From Candidatus Adlerbacteria bacterium RIFCSPHIGHO2_02_FULL_54_18 (GTDB lineage Bacteria > Patescibacteriota > Minisyncoccia > Phycocordibacterales > SBAW01): 23,753 nt of DNA. The DNA lies in the NCBI GenBank assembly GCA_001775445.1, contig MEWV01000013.1:1-23753 (forward strand), written 5' to 3'. Shown here piece after piece: positions 13,908 to 19,887 of the stretch (position 1 is its first letter; every line of letters begins with the position of its first letter). The notes under the pieces were generated by a model that made no database searches, had not been told where the DNA came from, and saw only the letters and a list, made by a program, of their open reading frames with translations. The position numbers and the translations under genes are program-made.

Positions 13908-13932
13908 GGCGCCCTTGGGCGCCGATTTTTTT
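13908..13932 (+). terminator. Rho-independent terminator of the 86-aa gene
   Basis: GGCGCCC (13908-13914) and GGGCGCC (13917-13923) are a perfect 7-bp stem, followed by GA and seven T residues (13926-13932). On the minus strand a shorter run (TTTT) follows the same stem, so it may also act weakly on rpsG transcripts. Confidence 0.9.
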
Positions 13933-13952
13933 GCACATAGCATAGTGGGAGA

Positions 13953-14423
13953 TTACCACGCGAAGTGGGCGAAGGCCTTGTTGGCTTCGGCCATCCTAAG
14001 CGTGTCGTCCTTCTTTTTTATAGCAGAACCCTCGTTGTTGGCTGCCGCGATGAGCTCAGTCGCGAGCTTTTCGGCCATCGGCTTGCCTTTGCCGCCGCGC
14101 GCGGCGATCAATATCCAGCGAAACGCGAGTGCTTGCTTGCGTTCGGCGCGCACCTCGCGGGGCACCTGGTAGTTGGCGCCGCCGACGCGGCGAGAGCGTA
14201 TCTCCATCGCCGGCCCGACATTGCGGATAGCCGTCTCAAACACGTCGACAGGATTCTCCACCTTTTGCTTCTCTTTAATTATTTCAAACGCGTCGTATAC
14301 TACCTTGCGCGCGGTCGACTTTTTGCCGTCCCACATCACCGAGTTTATAAATTTCTCCACGCGATGAGAGCCGTACTTAAGGTCGACTCCGGGGACATTG
14401 CGATTTTTTACTGGGCGGCGCAT
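13953..14423 (-). CDS. rpsG: 30S ribosomal protein S7
   Basis: S7 is the primary assembly protein of the 30S head and contacts mRNA near the E site. The 156-residue product is full length, with the conserved MRRPVKNR start, FINSVMWDGKKSTARKVVYDAF (split at residues 26-47), the helix PVDVFETAIRNVGPAMEIRSRRVGGANYQVP in pieces, and the basic C-terminal GSAIKKKDDTLRMAEANKAFAHF. It follows rpsL after 37 bases that carry a dispersed repeat. A typical Shine-Dalgarno is not close to the ATG. Confidence 0.98.
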   Translation of the reverse strand: MRRPVKNRNVPGVDLKYGSHRVEKFINSVMWDGKKSTARKVVYDAFEIIKEKQKVENPVDVFETAIRNVGPAMEIRSRRVGGANYQVPREVRAERKQALAFRWILIAARGGKGKPMAEKLATELIAAANNEGSAIKKKDDTLRMAEANKAFAHFAW

Positions 14424-14439
14424 ATAAATTTCTTAATTT

Positions 14440-14461
14440 ATCCTGAGTTTTATCGAAGGAT
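14440..14461. repeat. Dispersed short repeat, copy 3 (rpsL-rpsG gap)
   Basis: The plus strand reads ATCCTGAGTTTTATCGAAGG then AT. It is related to copies at 1294 and 2326. The ends ATCCT and AGGAT are fully complementary, whereas copy 1 has ACCCT and AGGGT, a paired change at one position. It overlaps the first base of the rpsL stop codon. Confidence 0.75.
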
Positions 14462-14874
14462 TATTTACCTTTTGGTGCCTTGGTACCGTAGCGTGAGCGG
14501 CTGCGGCGGCGTTTCTCCAGCCCTGCGGCATCGAGCTTGCCACGCACTATCTGGTAGCGCACATTGATGTCTTTGACGCGGCCGGCGCGCACTATAACGA
14601 CCGAGTGCTCCTGCAGGTTGTGGCCTTCGCCGGGGATGTAGGCGGTAATTTCCATACCGTTAGTGAGGCGCACGCGGGCGATTTTGCGGATTGCGGAGTT
14701 CGGTTTGCGGGGGGTCTTCGTCGTCACTTTGGTGCACACACCGCGCTTAAAGGGGCTGGGATAGAAGACTGGTCGGTTTTTGAGCGTGTTGAAACCGCGC
14801 TGGAGTGCCGGCGACTTCGATTTTGTCTTTAGTTGTGTGCGTCCTTTGCGGACAAGTTGGGAGAGGCGAGCCAT
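14461..14874 (-). CDS. rpsL: 30S ribosomal protein S12
   Basis: S12 lies at the decoding centre and controls accuracy. The 137-residue product is full length, with the Firmicutes-type insertion after SPALQRG and the conserved blocks KTPRKPNSAIRKIARVRLTNG and GEGHNLQEHSVVIVRAGRVKD split over residues about 53-98. Two sites at the decoding centre differ from the common form. The usual PKKPNSA reads PRKPNSA, placing Arg where E. coli Lys42 (Lys43 with Met) lies, a known streptomycin-resistance substitution. The usual KDLPGVRY reads KDINVRY, so the Pro90 region is changed and one residue shorter. It is the first gene of the str cluster, just after the M50 protease gene. Confidence 0.98.
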   Translation of the reverse strand: MARLSQLVRKGRTQLKTKSKSPALQRGFNTLKNRPVFYPSPFKRGVCTKVTTKTPRKPNSAIRKIARVRLTNGMEITAYIPGEGHNLQEHSVVIVRAGRVKDINVRYQIVRGKLDAAGLEKRRRSRSRYGTKAPKGK

Positions 14875-14882
14875 TTTTTCGA

Positions 14883-14912
14883 ATTAAAATCCCGCCACGG
14901 CGGGAGTGTCAA
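14883..14912 (-). promoter_or_regulatory. Candidate rpsL promoter with a terminator-like hairpin in its spacer
   Basis: On the minus strand a perfect TTGACA (14912-14907) is followed after 18 bases by TTTAAT (14888-14883), 5/6 to consensus. The start would fall within about 2 bases of the rpsL ATG, so the mRNA could be leaderless. The spacer is mostly the stem CCCGCC/GGCGGG (14891-14904), followed by ATTTTAAT, which also looks like a terminator for the M50 gene upstream. A second TTGACA further up (about 14940) gives an alternative. Confidence 0.45.
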
Positions 14913-14921
14913 TACTCTACT

Positions 14922-15566
14922 CTATAGCGCAGTACCTGTCAAAAGGGAGAGGAGGGAGAAAAGGAGCACCGAGAAGTACGGGGCAAGAAAGTAAAAGAAC
15001 ACCAGTATAAGGAGCGTGCCGGAGAGTATGCCGAGCCGCTCAAAATTGATCCGAAAGGTGTCGTATGCTCTTGAGACCGCGGGTGAAAGGGCCGAGAGGA
15101 CGGCCGAAAGTACTTTAGAACCGTCGAGTGGCGGTACGGGAATAAGATTAAAAAGCGCCAAAAGCAGGTTGACATAGGCGATGATGCTGAAAGCGGCGAC
15201 AAGGTCGGGCCCTAATTGCGCCCCCGAAAAGCGTATGAGAAGCCCAAAAATAAGCGCGAGCAGGATGTTTGTCCCCGGACCGGCAAACGCGACAAGCCCC
15301 TCGCCATACCTGCCTCGCAAGTTGTAGGGGTTGTACGGCACCGGCTTGGCGTAGCCGATGAGTATCGGCGCATGAGTGAGAAGCAAAAGACCGGGGAGCA
15401 GAACCGAGCCAACCGGGTCGATGTGGCTTAGGGGGTTTAGAGTGAGCCGTCCCGCCAGGCGCGCGGTCGGGTCGCCGAGCCAGTTGGCCATATAACCGTG
15501 AGCCACCTCGTGGAGCACGATAGAGACGATGAGCACGACAATGCCGAAGACGAGGTCAATTTGCAT
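14922..15566 (-). CDS. M50-family site-2-type membrane metalloprotease
   Basis: This is an intramembrane zinc protease of the rseP/SpoIVFB class, probably in the compact FwdB/YwhC-like subgroup. The 214-residue product has HEVAH (His19, Glu20, His23) in the first transmembrane helix as zinc and catalytic residues, NPLSHIDPVGSVLLP (44-58), and the second motif NLIPVPPLDG (140-149), where Asp148 is the third zinc ligand. Four to six hydrophobic helices are visible; no PDZ domain is present, which fits the short subgroup. The substrate is unknown. It is transcribed toward rpsL and is divergent from rpmB; the ATG at 15566 overlaps the rpmB -35 hexamer. Confidence 0.92.
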   Translation of the reverse strand: MQIDLVFGIVVLIVSIVLHEVAHGYMANWLGDPTARLAGRLTLNPLSHIDPVGSVLLPGLLLLTHAPILIGYAKPVPYNPYNLRGRYGEGLVAFAGPGTNILLALIFGLLIRFSGAQLGPDLVAAFSIIAYVNLLLALFNLIPVPPLDGSKVLSAVLSALSPAVSRAYDTFRINFERLGILSGTLLILVFFYFLAPYFSVLLFSLLSLLTGTAL

Positions 15567-15588
15567 ACAATAGAAACTATGGTAGCAT
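15561..15588 (+). promoter_or_regulatory. Predicted rpmB promoter
   Basis: TTGCAT (15561-15566) and TAGCAT (15583-15588) are separated by 16 bases, leading to rpmB at 15613. The -35 is the same TTGCAT seen at rplC and tuf and overlaps the start codon of the divergent protease gene. Confidence 0.5.
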
Positions 15589-15612
15589 ATCGCGGTCTAC
15601 TCTCGTATATAT

Positions 15613-15855
15613 ATGGCTAAAATCTGCCCCATAACAAAAAAGCACTCGATTGTCGGCGGCGGCTACAGCAACCGCATCCGCGCAACGAAGTTCAACCCCA
15701 CTGGCAAGGTCCGCAAGCAGGTCAACCTGCAAAAGAAGCGTATTTTCGTACCCGAGTTGAACCGCCGCGTCACTGTCACCCTCTCAACACAGGGCATGCG
15801 CACGATGGCAAAGAACGGCGTCTACAAAACACTCAAAAAAGCCGGGGTGATTTAA
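15613..15855 (+). CDS. rpmB: 50S ribosomal protein L28
   Basis: L28 is a small 50S protein needed for assembly. The 80-residue product matches L28: MAKICPITKKHSIVGGGYSNRI (N-terminal C-x-x-T-x-K block and the G-x-x-x-S region), NLQKKRIFVPELNRRVTVTLSTQGMRT (in parts), and the end KNGVYKTLKKAG. The Cys at position 5 is present, but no full zinc-binding set is visible. It is the only plus-strand ribosomal gene here, between two minus-strand genes. Its TAA stop shares the bases TTAA with the stop of the convergent MBL gene. Confidence 0.95.
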   Translation: MAKICPITKKHSIVGGGYSNRIRATKFNPTGKVRKQVNLQKKRIFVPELNRRVTVTLSTQGMRTMAKNGVYKTLKKAGVI

Positions 15856-16751
15856 CGCTCGCCCGCACACTGAAACGCGGCACCGTCGGAGAAACATCTG
15901 ATGGTGCCTTTTTGGTCGGTGCGCAAAATGTTTGCGCCGACATTTTGAAGCACCGCGAGCGCCGCCTGTGTTGGATGACCGTAAGTATTTTTTGCTCCCA
16001 CGGAGATGAGCGCCACTGTAGGAGAGACCGCCGCGACAAACTCCTCGCCGCTGGAAAAGCGCGAGCCATGATGCCCCACTTTTAAAATATCGCTGTGGAG
16101 TGCCTCTCCGTCGAGCAACAGGAGCTGCGTCTCAACCCCCTTCCCCACGTCGGCCATCAAGAGCGCCTCGCTTTGTCCGTACACCAAGCGCACAACAATA
16201 CCTCCTTCGTTGACCTTGTCGCTCGGCACATTTGACACGTCGTGGTCCGGATAGAGTATGTCGAGCCGCGCTCCCCCGCCTATATCAAGCGACATCCCTC
16301 GGCGGGCAATAACGCGCGGCACCGCAAACTCGCTCACCTCTTGCTCAAGCGCGCGGGCAGTCGCCGTAGGTTTTGGGATGCCGGGCGATATAAACACACC
16401 CACCTCGTAACGCTGCAAGAGTCCGACAAATCCGCCGATATGGTCGGCATCCGGATGCGTTTCGATTATCGCGTCTATCGAGCGGTCGAGCGCGGGCATT
16501 ACTCCGGGCAAGGCGCGCAGTAGCGCATCGCCAGGGCCGCCGTCGACGAGCACCTGCACGCCGGTCGGCGACTCTATATACAAAGCGTCGCCCTGCCCGA
16601 CATCGAGCACTGCAAAAAGAAGCTGTGGCGGATGTTGTGCAAAAGCAAACGGTGCCTGCACATACACCGCACTCCACACTCCGGCACAAAAAACCGCAAG
16701 CACGGCGGCAACATAAAAAGGCATATGTTTGGCAAACACGGGAGACCTCAT
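15852..16751 (-). CDS. Membrane-anchored MBL-fold hydrolase, detached ComEC C-terminal-like domain
   Basis: The 299-residue product has one N-terminal membrane segment (residues about 11-32) and a metallo-beta-lactamase domain of the ComEC/Rec2 type: LLFAVLDVGQGDALYIE (44-60), LVDGGPGD, the metal motif THPDADHIGG (His99, Asp101, Asp103, His104), Asp201 in LLMADVGKG, and KVGHHGS (His227, His228), then ISVGAKNTYGHP. In typical ComEC this domain follows the channel and is proposed to degrade one DNA strand. Here the channel gene (17722-19068) lacks it, so this may be its partner. The TATACT box lies 6 bases before the ATG at 16751, predicting a leaderless mRNA. The second metal motif residue is Asp where many ComEC have His; metal binding is likely but unproven. 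Confidence 0.88.
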   Translation of the reverse strand: MRSPVFAKHMPFYVAAVLAVFCAGVWSAVYVQAPFAFAQHPPQLLFAVLDVGQGDALYIESPTGVQVLVDGGPGDALLRALPGVMPALDRSIDAIIETHPDADHIGGFVGLLQRYEVGVFISPGIPKPTATARALEQEVSEFAVPRVIARRGMSLDIGGGARLDILYPDHDVSNVPSDKVNEGGIVVRLVYGQSEALLMADVGKGVETQLLLLDGEALHSDILKVGHHGSRFSSGEEFVAAVSPTVALISVGAKNTYGHPTQAALAVLQNVGANILRTDQKGTIRCFSDGAAFQCAGER

Positions 16752-16757
16752 ACACCT

Positions 16758-16763
16758 AGTATA
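16758..16763 (-). promoter_or_regulatory. -10 box placed for a leaderless MBL-gene mRNA
   Basis: TATACT (16763-16758) is followed by six bases and then the ATG at 16751, so transcription would start at the start codon. No clear -35 is visible because the upstream region is a terminator. Confidence 0.5.
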
Positions 16764-16768
16764 AATAG

Positions 16769-16804
16769 AAAAAGGCGCGGTCGGTTCATAGAGAACCCCG
16801 CACC
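16769..16804 (-). terminator. Rho-independent terminator after the 83-aa gene
   Basis: On the minus strand GGTGCGG (16804-16798) pairs with CCGCGCC (16780-16774, one G-U), then GGTTC pairs with GAACC beyond a 2-base bulge; the loop has 5 bases, and five T follow (16773-16769). The 12-bp stem sits directly upstream of the MBL gene's -10 box. Confidence 0.8.
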
Positions 16805-16817
16805 TTCCGTAAACCTC

Positions 16818-17069
16818 TCAGAGCACCGATAGTTTGGCGTCTCTGAGGATCTCGAGATTTTTTGGGGAATAGGTTTTTTGGGGTCGTTTATCCCCCCTTG
16901 GATCCCTCACGGTGATTCCCCTCATCGCGAGGTCTTTAAACATCTTCACCACCACCTGTTCGGCCCGGCGCTTCTCCCAAGCGTCGACTCCATACATAGT
17001 GGTCACAAACAAGCCCACAAGCCCTGTCGCGGCAATGGCGCCGCGAATTACAACGCCCGATAGCCGCAT
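16818..17069 (-). CDS. Small single-pass membrane protein, unknown function
   Basis: The 83-residue product was not recognised. It has one N-terminal hydrophobic segment (residues about 5-26, GVVIRGAIAATGLVGLFVTT) followed by a basic and charged cytoplasmic or external part (DAWEKRRAEQVVVKMFKDLAM, split at residues 29-49), ending in SPKNLEILRDAKLSVL. Support for coding is the GGGAGG ribosome-binding site about 5 bases before the ATG, a promoter with TTGCCA and TATACA (17114-17141), and a strong terminator beyond its stop. It is a stand-alone gene divergent from the superoxide dismutase gene. The function is unknown. Confidence 0.65.
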   Translation of the reverse strand: MRLSGVVIRGAIAATGLVGLFVTTMYGVDAWEKRRAEQVVVKMFKDLAMRGITVRDPRGDKRPQKTYSPKNLEILRDAKLSVL

Positions 17070-17113
17070 CGCGCCCTCCCCCTATTTCCTGTATCAAACC
17101 GCACTCTGTCCTT

Positions 17114-17141
17114 TGTATACTACATATGCAAAATTTGGCAA
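17114..17141 (-). promoter_or_regulatory. Predicted promoter of the 83-aa membrane protein gene
   Basis: On the minus strand TTGCCA (17141-17136) and TATACA (17119-17114) are separated by 16 bases, with a start near 17107 and a leader of about 38 bases containing GGGAGG. Confidence 0.5.
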
Positions 17142-17158
17142 TGCGCCTTTCAACGGTT

Positions 17159-17167
17159 TGATATACT
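17159..17167 (+). promoter_or_regulatory. Extended -10 promoter of the superoxide dismutase gene
   Basis: TGATATACT (17159-17167) is an extended -10 (TGn plus TATACT). Seven bases separate it from the GTG start at 17175, predicting a leaderless mRNA. Confidence 0.6.
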
Positions 17168-17174
17168 AGAGGGT

Positions 17175-17768
17175 GTGGACTACTCGCCAAAAACATTTAC
17201 CCTCCCCGTTTTAAACGGCATATCAGCCACGTCGGTCGAGGAACATCTCGGACTCTACGCGGGCTATGTCAAAAATTTTAACGCTATGTCGGCACTCTTG
17301 CCGGAGTATGCCAAAGATTCCGAAAAAAATGCGCACGCTCTCTCGGAGCTTATCCGCCGCCGCTCGTTTGAGTTTGACGGAATGCGCCTGCATGAGCTCT
17401 ACTTCGAGCAGTTGGAGGAAGGCAATAAACCTCTGACCGCAGGCGGGCCCTTGTCCGCCGCTTTTGAAAAAGAGTATATGAAAGTCGAACATGTCGTACC
17501 CTATCTCACCGCAATAGGGATGATGCGCGGTCCGGGCTGGGCGATGATGTATTGGGATCCAGAGGGAAAGCAGTTTCTTGCCGGCTTTAGCGGCGAGCAG
17601 CACCAGGGGCATTTTGTAACACTGCCTATAATCCTCGCACTCGATGTGTGGGAGCACGCCTACCTGCTCGACTACGGCGCAAGCGGCAAACAAAAATACA
17701 TCGAGGCCTTTTTTGACAATCTCAACTGGTCGGTGTGCGAGCGGCGGTTCGCGAGTGCGCAACAATAG
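17175..17768 (+). CDS. Iron/manganese superoxide dismutase
   Basis: This enzyme converts superoxide to oxygen and peroxide. The 197-residue product has the alpha-hairpin N-terminal domain and the C-terminal DVWEHAYLLDY signature. The four metal ligands can be placed as His24, His73, Asp157 and His161. At the two positions that usually separate the metal types, Gly69 (four before His73) and Gln142 (15 before Asp157) are the Mn-type choices, so manganese preference is inferred. The N-terminal GKHHQTY segment of typical enzymes is replaced by GLYAGY, so the usual second-shell residues there are partly lost, although Tyr31 remains. The start is GTG at 17175, seven bases after TATACT. The 3' end overlaps the convergent comEC gene by 47 bases. 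Confidence 0.9.
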   Translation: MDYSPKTFTLPVLNGISATSVEEHLGLYAGYVKNFNAMSALLPEYAKDSEKNAHALSELIRRRSFEFDGMRLHELYFEQLEEGNKPLTAGGPLSAAFEKEYMKVEHVVPYLTAIGMMRGPGWAMMYWDPEGKQFLAGFSGEQHQGHFVTLPIILALDVWEHAYLLDYGASGKQKYIEAFFDNLNWSVCERRFASAQQ

Positions 17769-19068
17769 CCCACACCCCCAGCGGCAGGTAAGCACCGAGT
17801 GCAATCCAACCAGAGAAAGCCGGCACTATATAGGAACCGAGCGGAAGTAATGAAGAGTAGTGTGCAACCGCGATAATGCCGCCAAGCAACCACTCCCCAA
17901 AAAGCGCGGGTAAGAGAGCAATGAAGGGATGAATGAGCGAGAGGGCACCGGCAAGAAATCCAAAAAGCATCGCCAAAGGCACAAGTGGAAGCACCACAAT
18001 ATTGACGGGGAAGGAGACAAGCGAGAATACGCCCGTGTAGTAGAGCAGTGCCGGTAGGACAAACAACTGCACGGCAATGGTGGTCGCGGCAGTGGAGCGT
18101 ACTATCCCTGCAGGCAAAACGCGTGTGAGCAGACGCTCAACCTGCGGACTAAGGGTGATAAGTCCAAGAGTCGCCAAAACACTTAAAACAAATCCGACAT
18201 CAAAGAGCGCGAGCGGGTTATACAGCAGCATCGCAAGCGCGGCGGCGCACAAGCTGCGCAGTGCAAGCGCCGGCCTTTCGAGATAGCGCGCCAAAACAGC
18301 GATGAGTCCCATTAAACAGGCGCGCACGGTGGCCATCCCGCCTCCGGCCATCAGTGCAAAAAGTACAATAATGATGCCGACGCTTACCAGAGCGGCGCGG
18401 CGCGGCAAAAAGACGCTCAAAAACCGCAGCGACCAGTCGGCCACCACGCCGATATTGTAGCCAGAAAGTACTACAATATGTATGAGCCCTGCAATGATAA
18501 ACGCCTGCAGTATGCTGGCGGGCAAGCCGGCCTTCTCACCGAGCAGCAGCCCCTCCATAAGCGAGACCTGCGGCTCCTTCATCACACGCTCCAGCGCGCG
18601 CTCAAACGAATGTTTAAGCGTGTAGAGAGTACGGTAGACGCTCGGCGGTCCGTCCTCTGCCGCTCGCAGCACCGCGTACTGCACCACCGCCGTGACACCG
18701 CGCGCGCGGAGATACCCAGGGTAGTCGAAAGTGCGGCCGTTGTTTGTCTCAAACGCCTGCGGCTCCTCTACGACACCGCGCACCTCTACTATGTCGCCGT
18801 ACTGGAGCGCTGTGTCGCGGGGTAAAACCGCAAGCAACTTCCCTTTTGCCGCGCCGTCTAACGGACCACCGTTGATTGTTCGAACCTCCAGCGTCACGCG
18901 CACCGAGGAGGCGCGACGATCCGGGTCATCGGCTACCGTACCTGCTACCACTGCCGCGCGGCCGACATAGGAGACAAAGGGCTGCTCCTGCGCGCCAAAC
19001 GCACTCCACATACGCACGCCAAGCGCGACACCCACTGCCAGTAATAATAAAAGTACGCCGCGGCGCAT
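17722..19068 (-). CDS. comEC: ComEC/Rec2-family DNA-uptake channel lacking the MBL domain
   Basis: ComEC forms the inner-membrane channel for single-stranded DNA in natural transformation. The 448-residue product has an N-terminal hydrophobic segment, an OB-like soluble domain (residues about 35-135, VAGTVADDP, YGDIVEVRGVVEEPQAFETNNGRTFDYPGYLRARGV in parts), and the competence domain with the diagnostic GLLLGEKAGLPASILQAFIIAGLIHIVVLSGYNI region (about 172-206) plus some eight further membrane helices. It stops after the channel; the MBL domain usual in ComEC is absent and a separate MBL gene lies about 1 kb downstream. It starts 2 bases after the RNase H stop, implying translational coupling. 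The short N-terminus, with few helices before the OB domain, is also typical of reduced forms. Confidence 0.9.
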   Translation of the reverse strand: MRRGVLLLLLAVGVALGVRMWSAFGAQEQPFVSYVGRAAVVAGTVADDPDRRASSVRVTLEVRTINGGPLDGAAKGKLLAVLPRDTALQYGDIVEVRGVVEEPQAFETNNGRTFDYPGYLRARGVTAVVQYAVLRAAEDGPPSVYRTLYTLKHSFERALERVMKEPQVSLMEGLLLGEKAGLPASILQAFIIAGLIHIVVLSGYNIGVVADWSLRFLSVFLPRRAALVSVGIIIVLFALMAGGGMATVRACLMGLIAVLARYLERPALALRSLCAAALAMLLYNPLALFDVGFVLSVLATLGLITLSPQVERLLTRVLPAGIVRSTAATTIAVQLFVLPALLYYTGVFSLVSFPVNIVVLPLVPLAMLFGFLAGALSLIHPFIALLPALFGEWLLGGIIAVAHYSSLLPLGSYIVPAFSGWIALGAYLPLGVWAIVAHSRTAARTPTS

Positions 19069-19070
19069 TG

Positions 19071-19796
19071 TTACTTATGAGCGGAAAACTCGGCGATGAT
19101 TTCTTTTTCTTCCGCGGCTGAGAGCGCCTTTTTAAACCGAGCGGACTTGCCGCGCACCCCCTGCTCGCACTCAGCCCAGGTCTTGTGCACCAGCACCTTG
19201 CCGTCTACGCGGCTGACATAGGAATACGCTTTGGCTTTGGCGCGCGCACTCGATGCTGATTTATTTTTTTGTAAATTGCTGTCCGCGCCGAGGTGTGACA
19301 CAGCAACCCCATAGCTGGCGCGCGCTCCACTGTAGAGCTGCACCTTCTGCCCCACTGCCAAGGCAGAGGCAACAGCATCGGCGCGCTCGTTACCTGCCAC
19401 ACCGACGTGCCCACCGACATACTGCCAGTCGACCTCACTGCCGCTTGCGGCTACCGTGGCGTCGAGCGACTGCCACAGGTCCTGATTTATAACTGCCTTC
19501 TTTTCTTTGGTCTTCCAGCCGTTCTTCTTCCACCCGTGGACCCACTTGGTAATGCCGTTGATTACATACGAGGAGTCGGAGTAGACAACGCGCACAGCGG
19601 CAGGCGCAGTGTTGCACGCGCGCAGGCCTTCTATCGCCGCACGTAGCTCCATGCGGTTGTTGGTGGTCTGCTTTTCAAACCCGCCCAACTCCGTCACTGT
19701 ATCTCCCGCTACCACCACGGCGGCCCAACCCCCCGGCCCCGGGTTGCCCTTCGATGCCCCGTCGCTAAAAATCACTATCCGGTCGGTCTTTTGCAT
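19071..19796 (-). CDS. rnhA: Ribonuclease HI with C-terminal hybrid-binding-like domain
   Basis: RNase HI cleaves RNA in RNA-DNA hybrids. The first 150 residues are a complete RNase H domain: FSDGASKGNPGPGGWA (Asp12), NNRMELRA (Glu50), VVYSDSSYVI (Asp74), GGHVGVAGNERAD (His130, Asp140) and the basic handle KWVHGWKKNGWKTKEKK. Residues about 190-237 (AYSYVSRVDGKVL, TWAECEQGVRGKSARFKKA) match the caulimovirus viroplasmin/hybrid-binding pattern that is usually N-terminal in RNase H1; here it is C-terminal. The TATACT box lies 7 bases before the ATG at 19796, predicting a leaderless transcript shared with comEC. Confidence 0.93.
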   Translation of the reverse strand: MQKTDRIVIFSDGASKGNPGPGGWAAVVVAGDTVTELGGFEKQTTNNRMELRAAIEGLRACNTAPAAVRVVYSDSSYVINGITKWVHGWKKNGWKTKEKKAVINQDLWQSLDATVAASGSEVDWQYVGGHVGVAGNERADAVASALAVGQKVQLYSGARASYGVAVSHLGADSNLQKNKSASSARAKAKAYSYVSRVDGKVLVHKTWAECEQGVRGKSARFKKALSAAEEKEIIAEFSAHK

Positions 19797-19803
19797 TCCT
19801 TGC

Positions 19804-19809
19804 AGTATA
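19804..19809 (-). promoter_or_regulatory. -10 box placed for a leaderless rnhA-comEC mRNA
   Basis: TATACT (19809-19804) is followed by GCAAGGA and then the rnhA ATG at 19796. The AAGGA directly abuts the ATG, too close to serve as a Shine-Dalgarno. Confidence 0.5.
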
Positions 19810-19860
19810 ACCTAGCGGTAATAAAAACAGCCCGCCAAAACGAGTCAAACAAATCTACCA

Positions 19861-19887
19861 AAACCTAGAGGCGACGCCTCTAGGTTT
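19861..19887. repeat. REP-like palindrome at the 3' end of the RAYT gene
   Basis: A perfect 27-base inverted repeat: AAACCTAGAGGCG (19861-19873), a central A, and CGCCTCTAGGTTT (19875-19887). It contains the TAG stop codon of the transposase gene and shares a 17-base core with 20601-20617 in opposite orientation (judged by the central base). Confidence 0.9.

Noticed and set aside
17722..19068. The short ComEC as a frameshifted pseudogene
   Set aside because: The frame is intact through all membrane helices, and the missing domain exists as a complete separate gene with its own promoter and anchor, beyond two unrelated genes.
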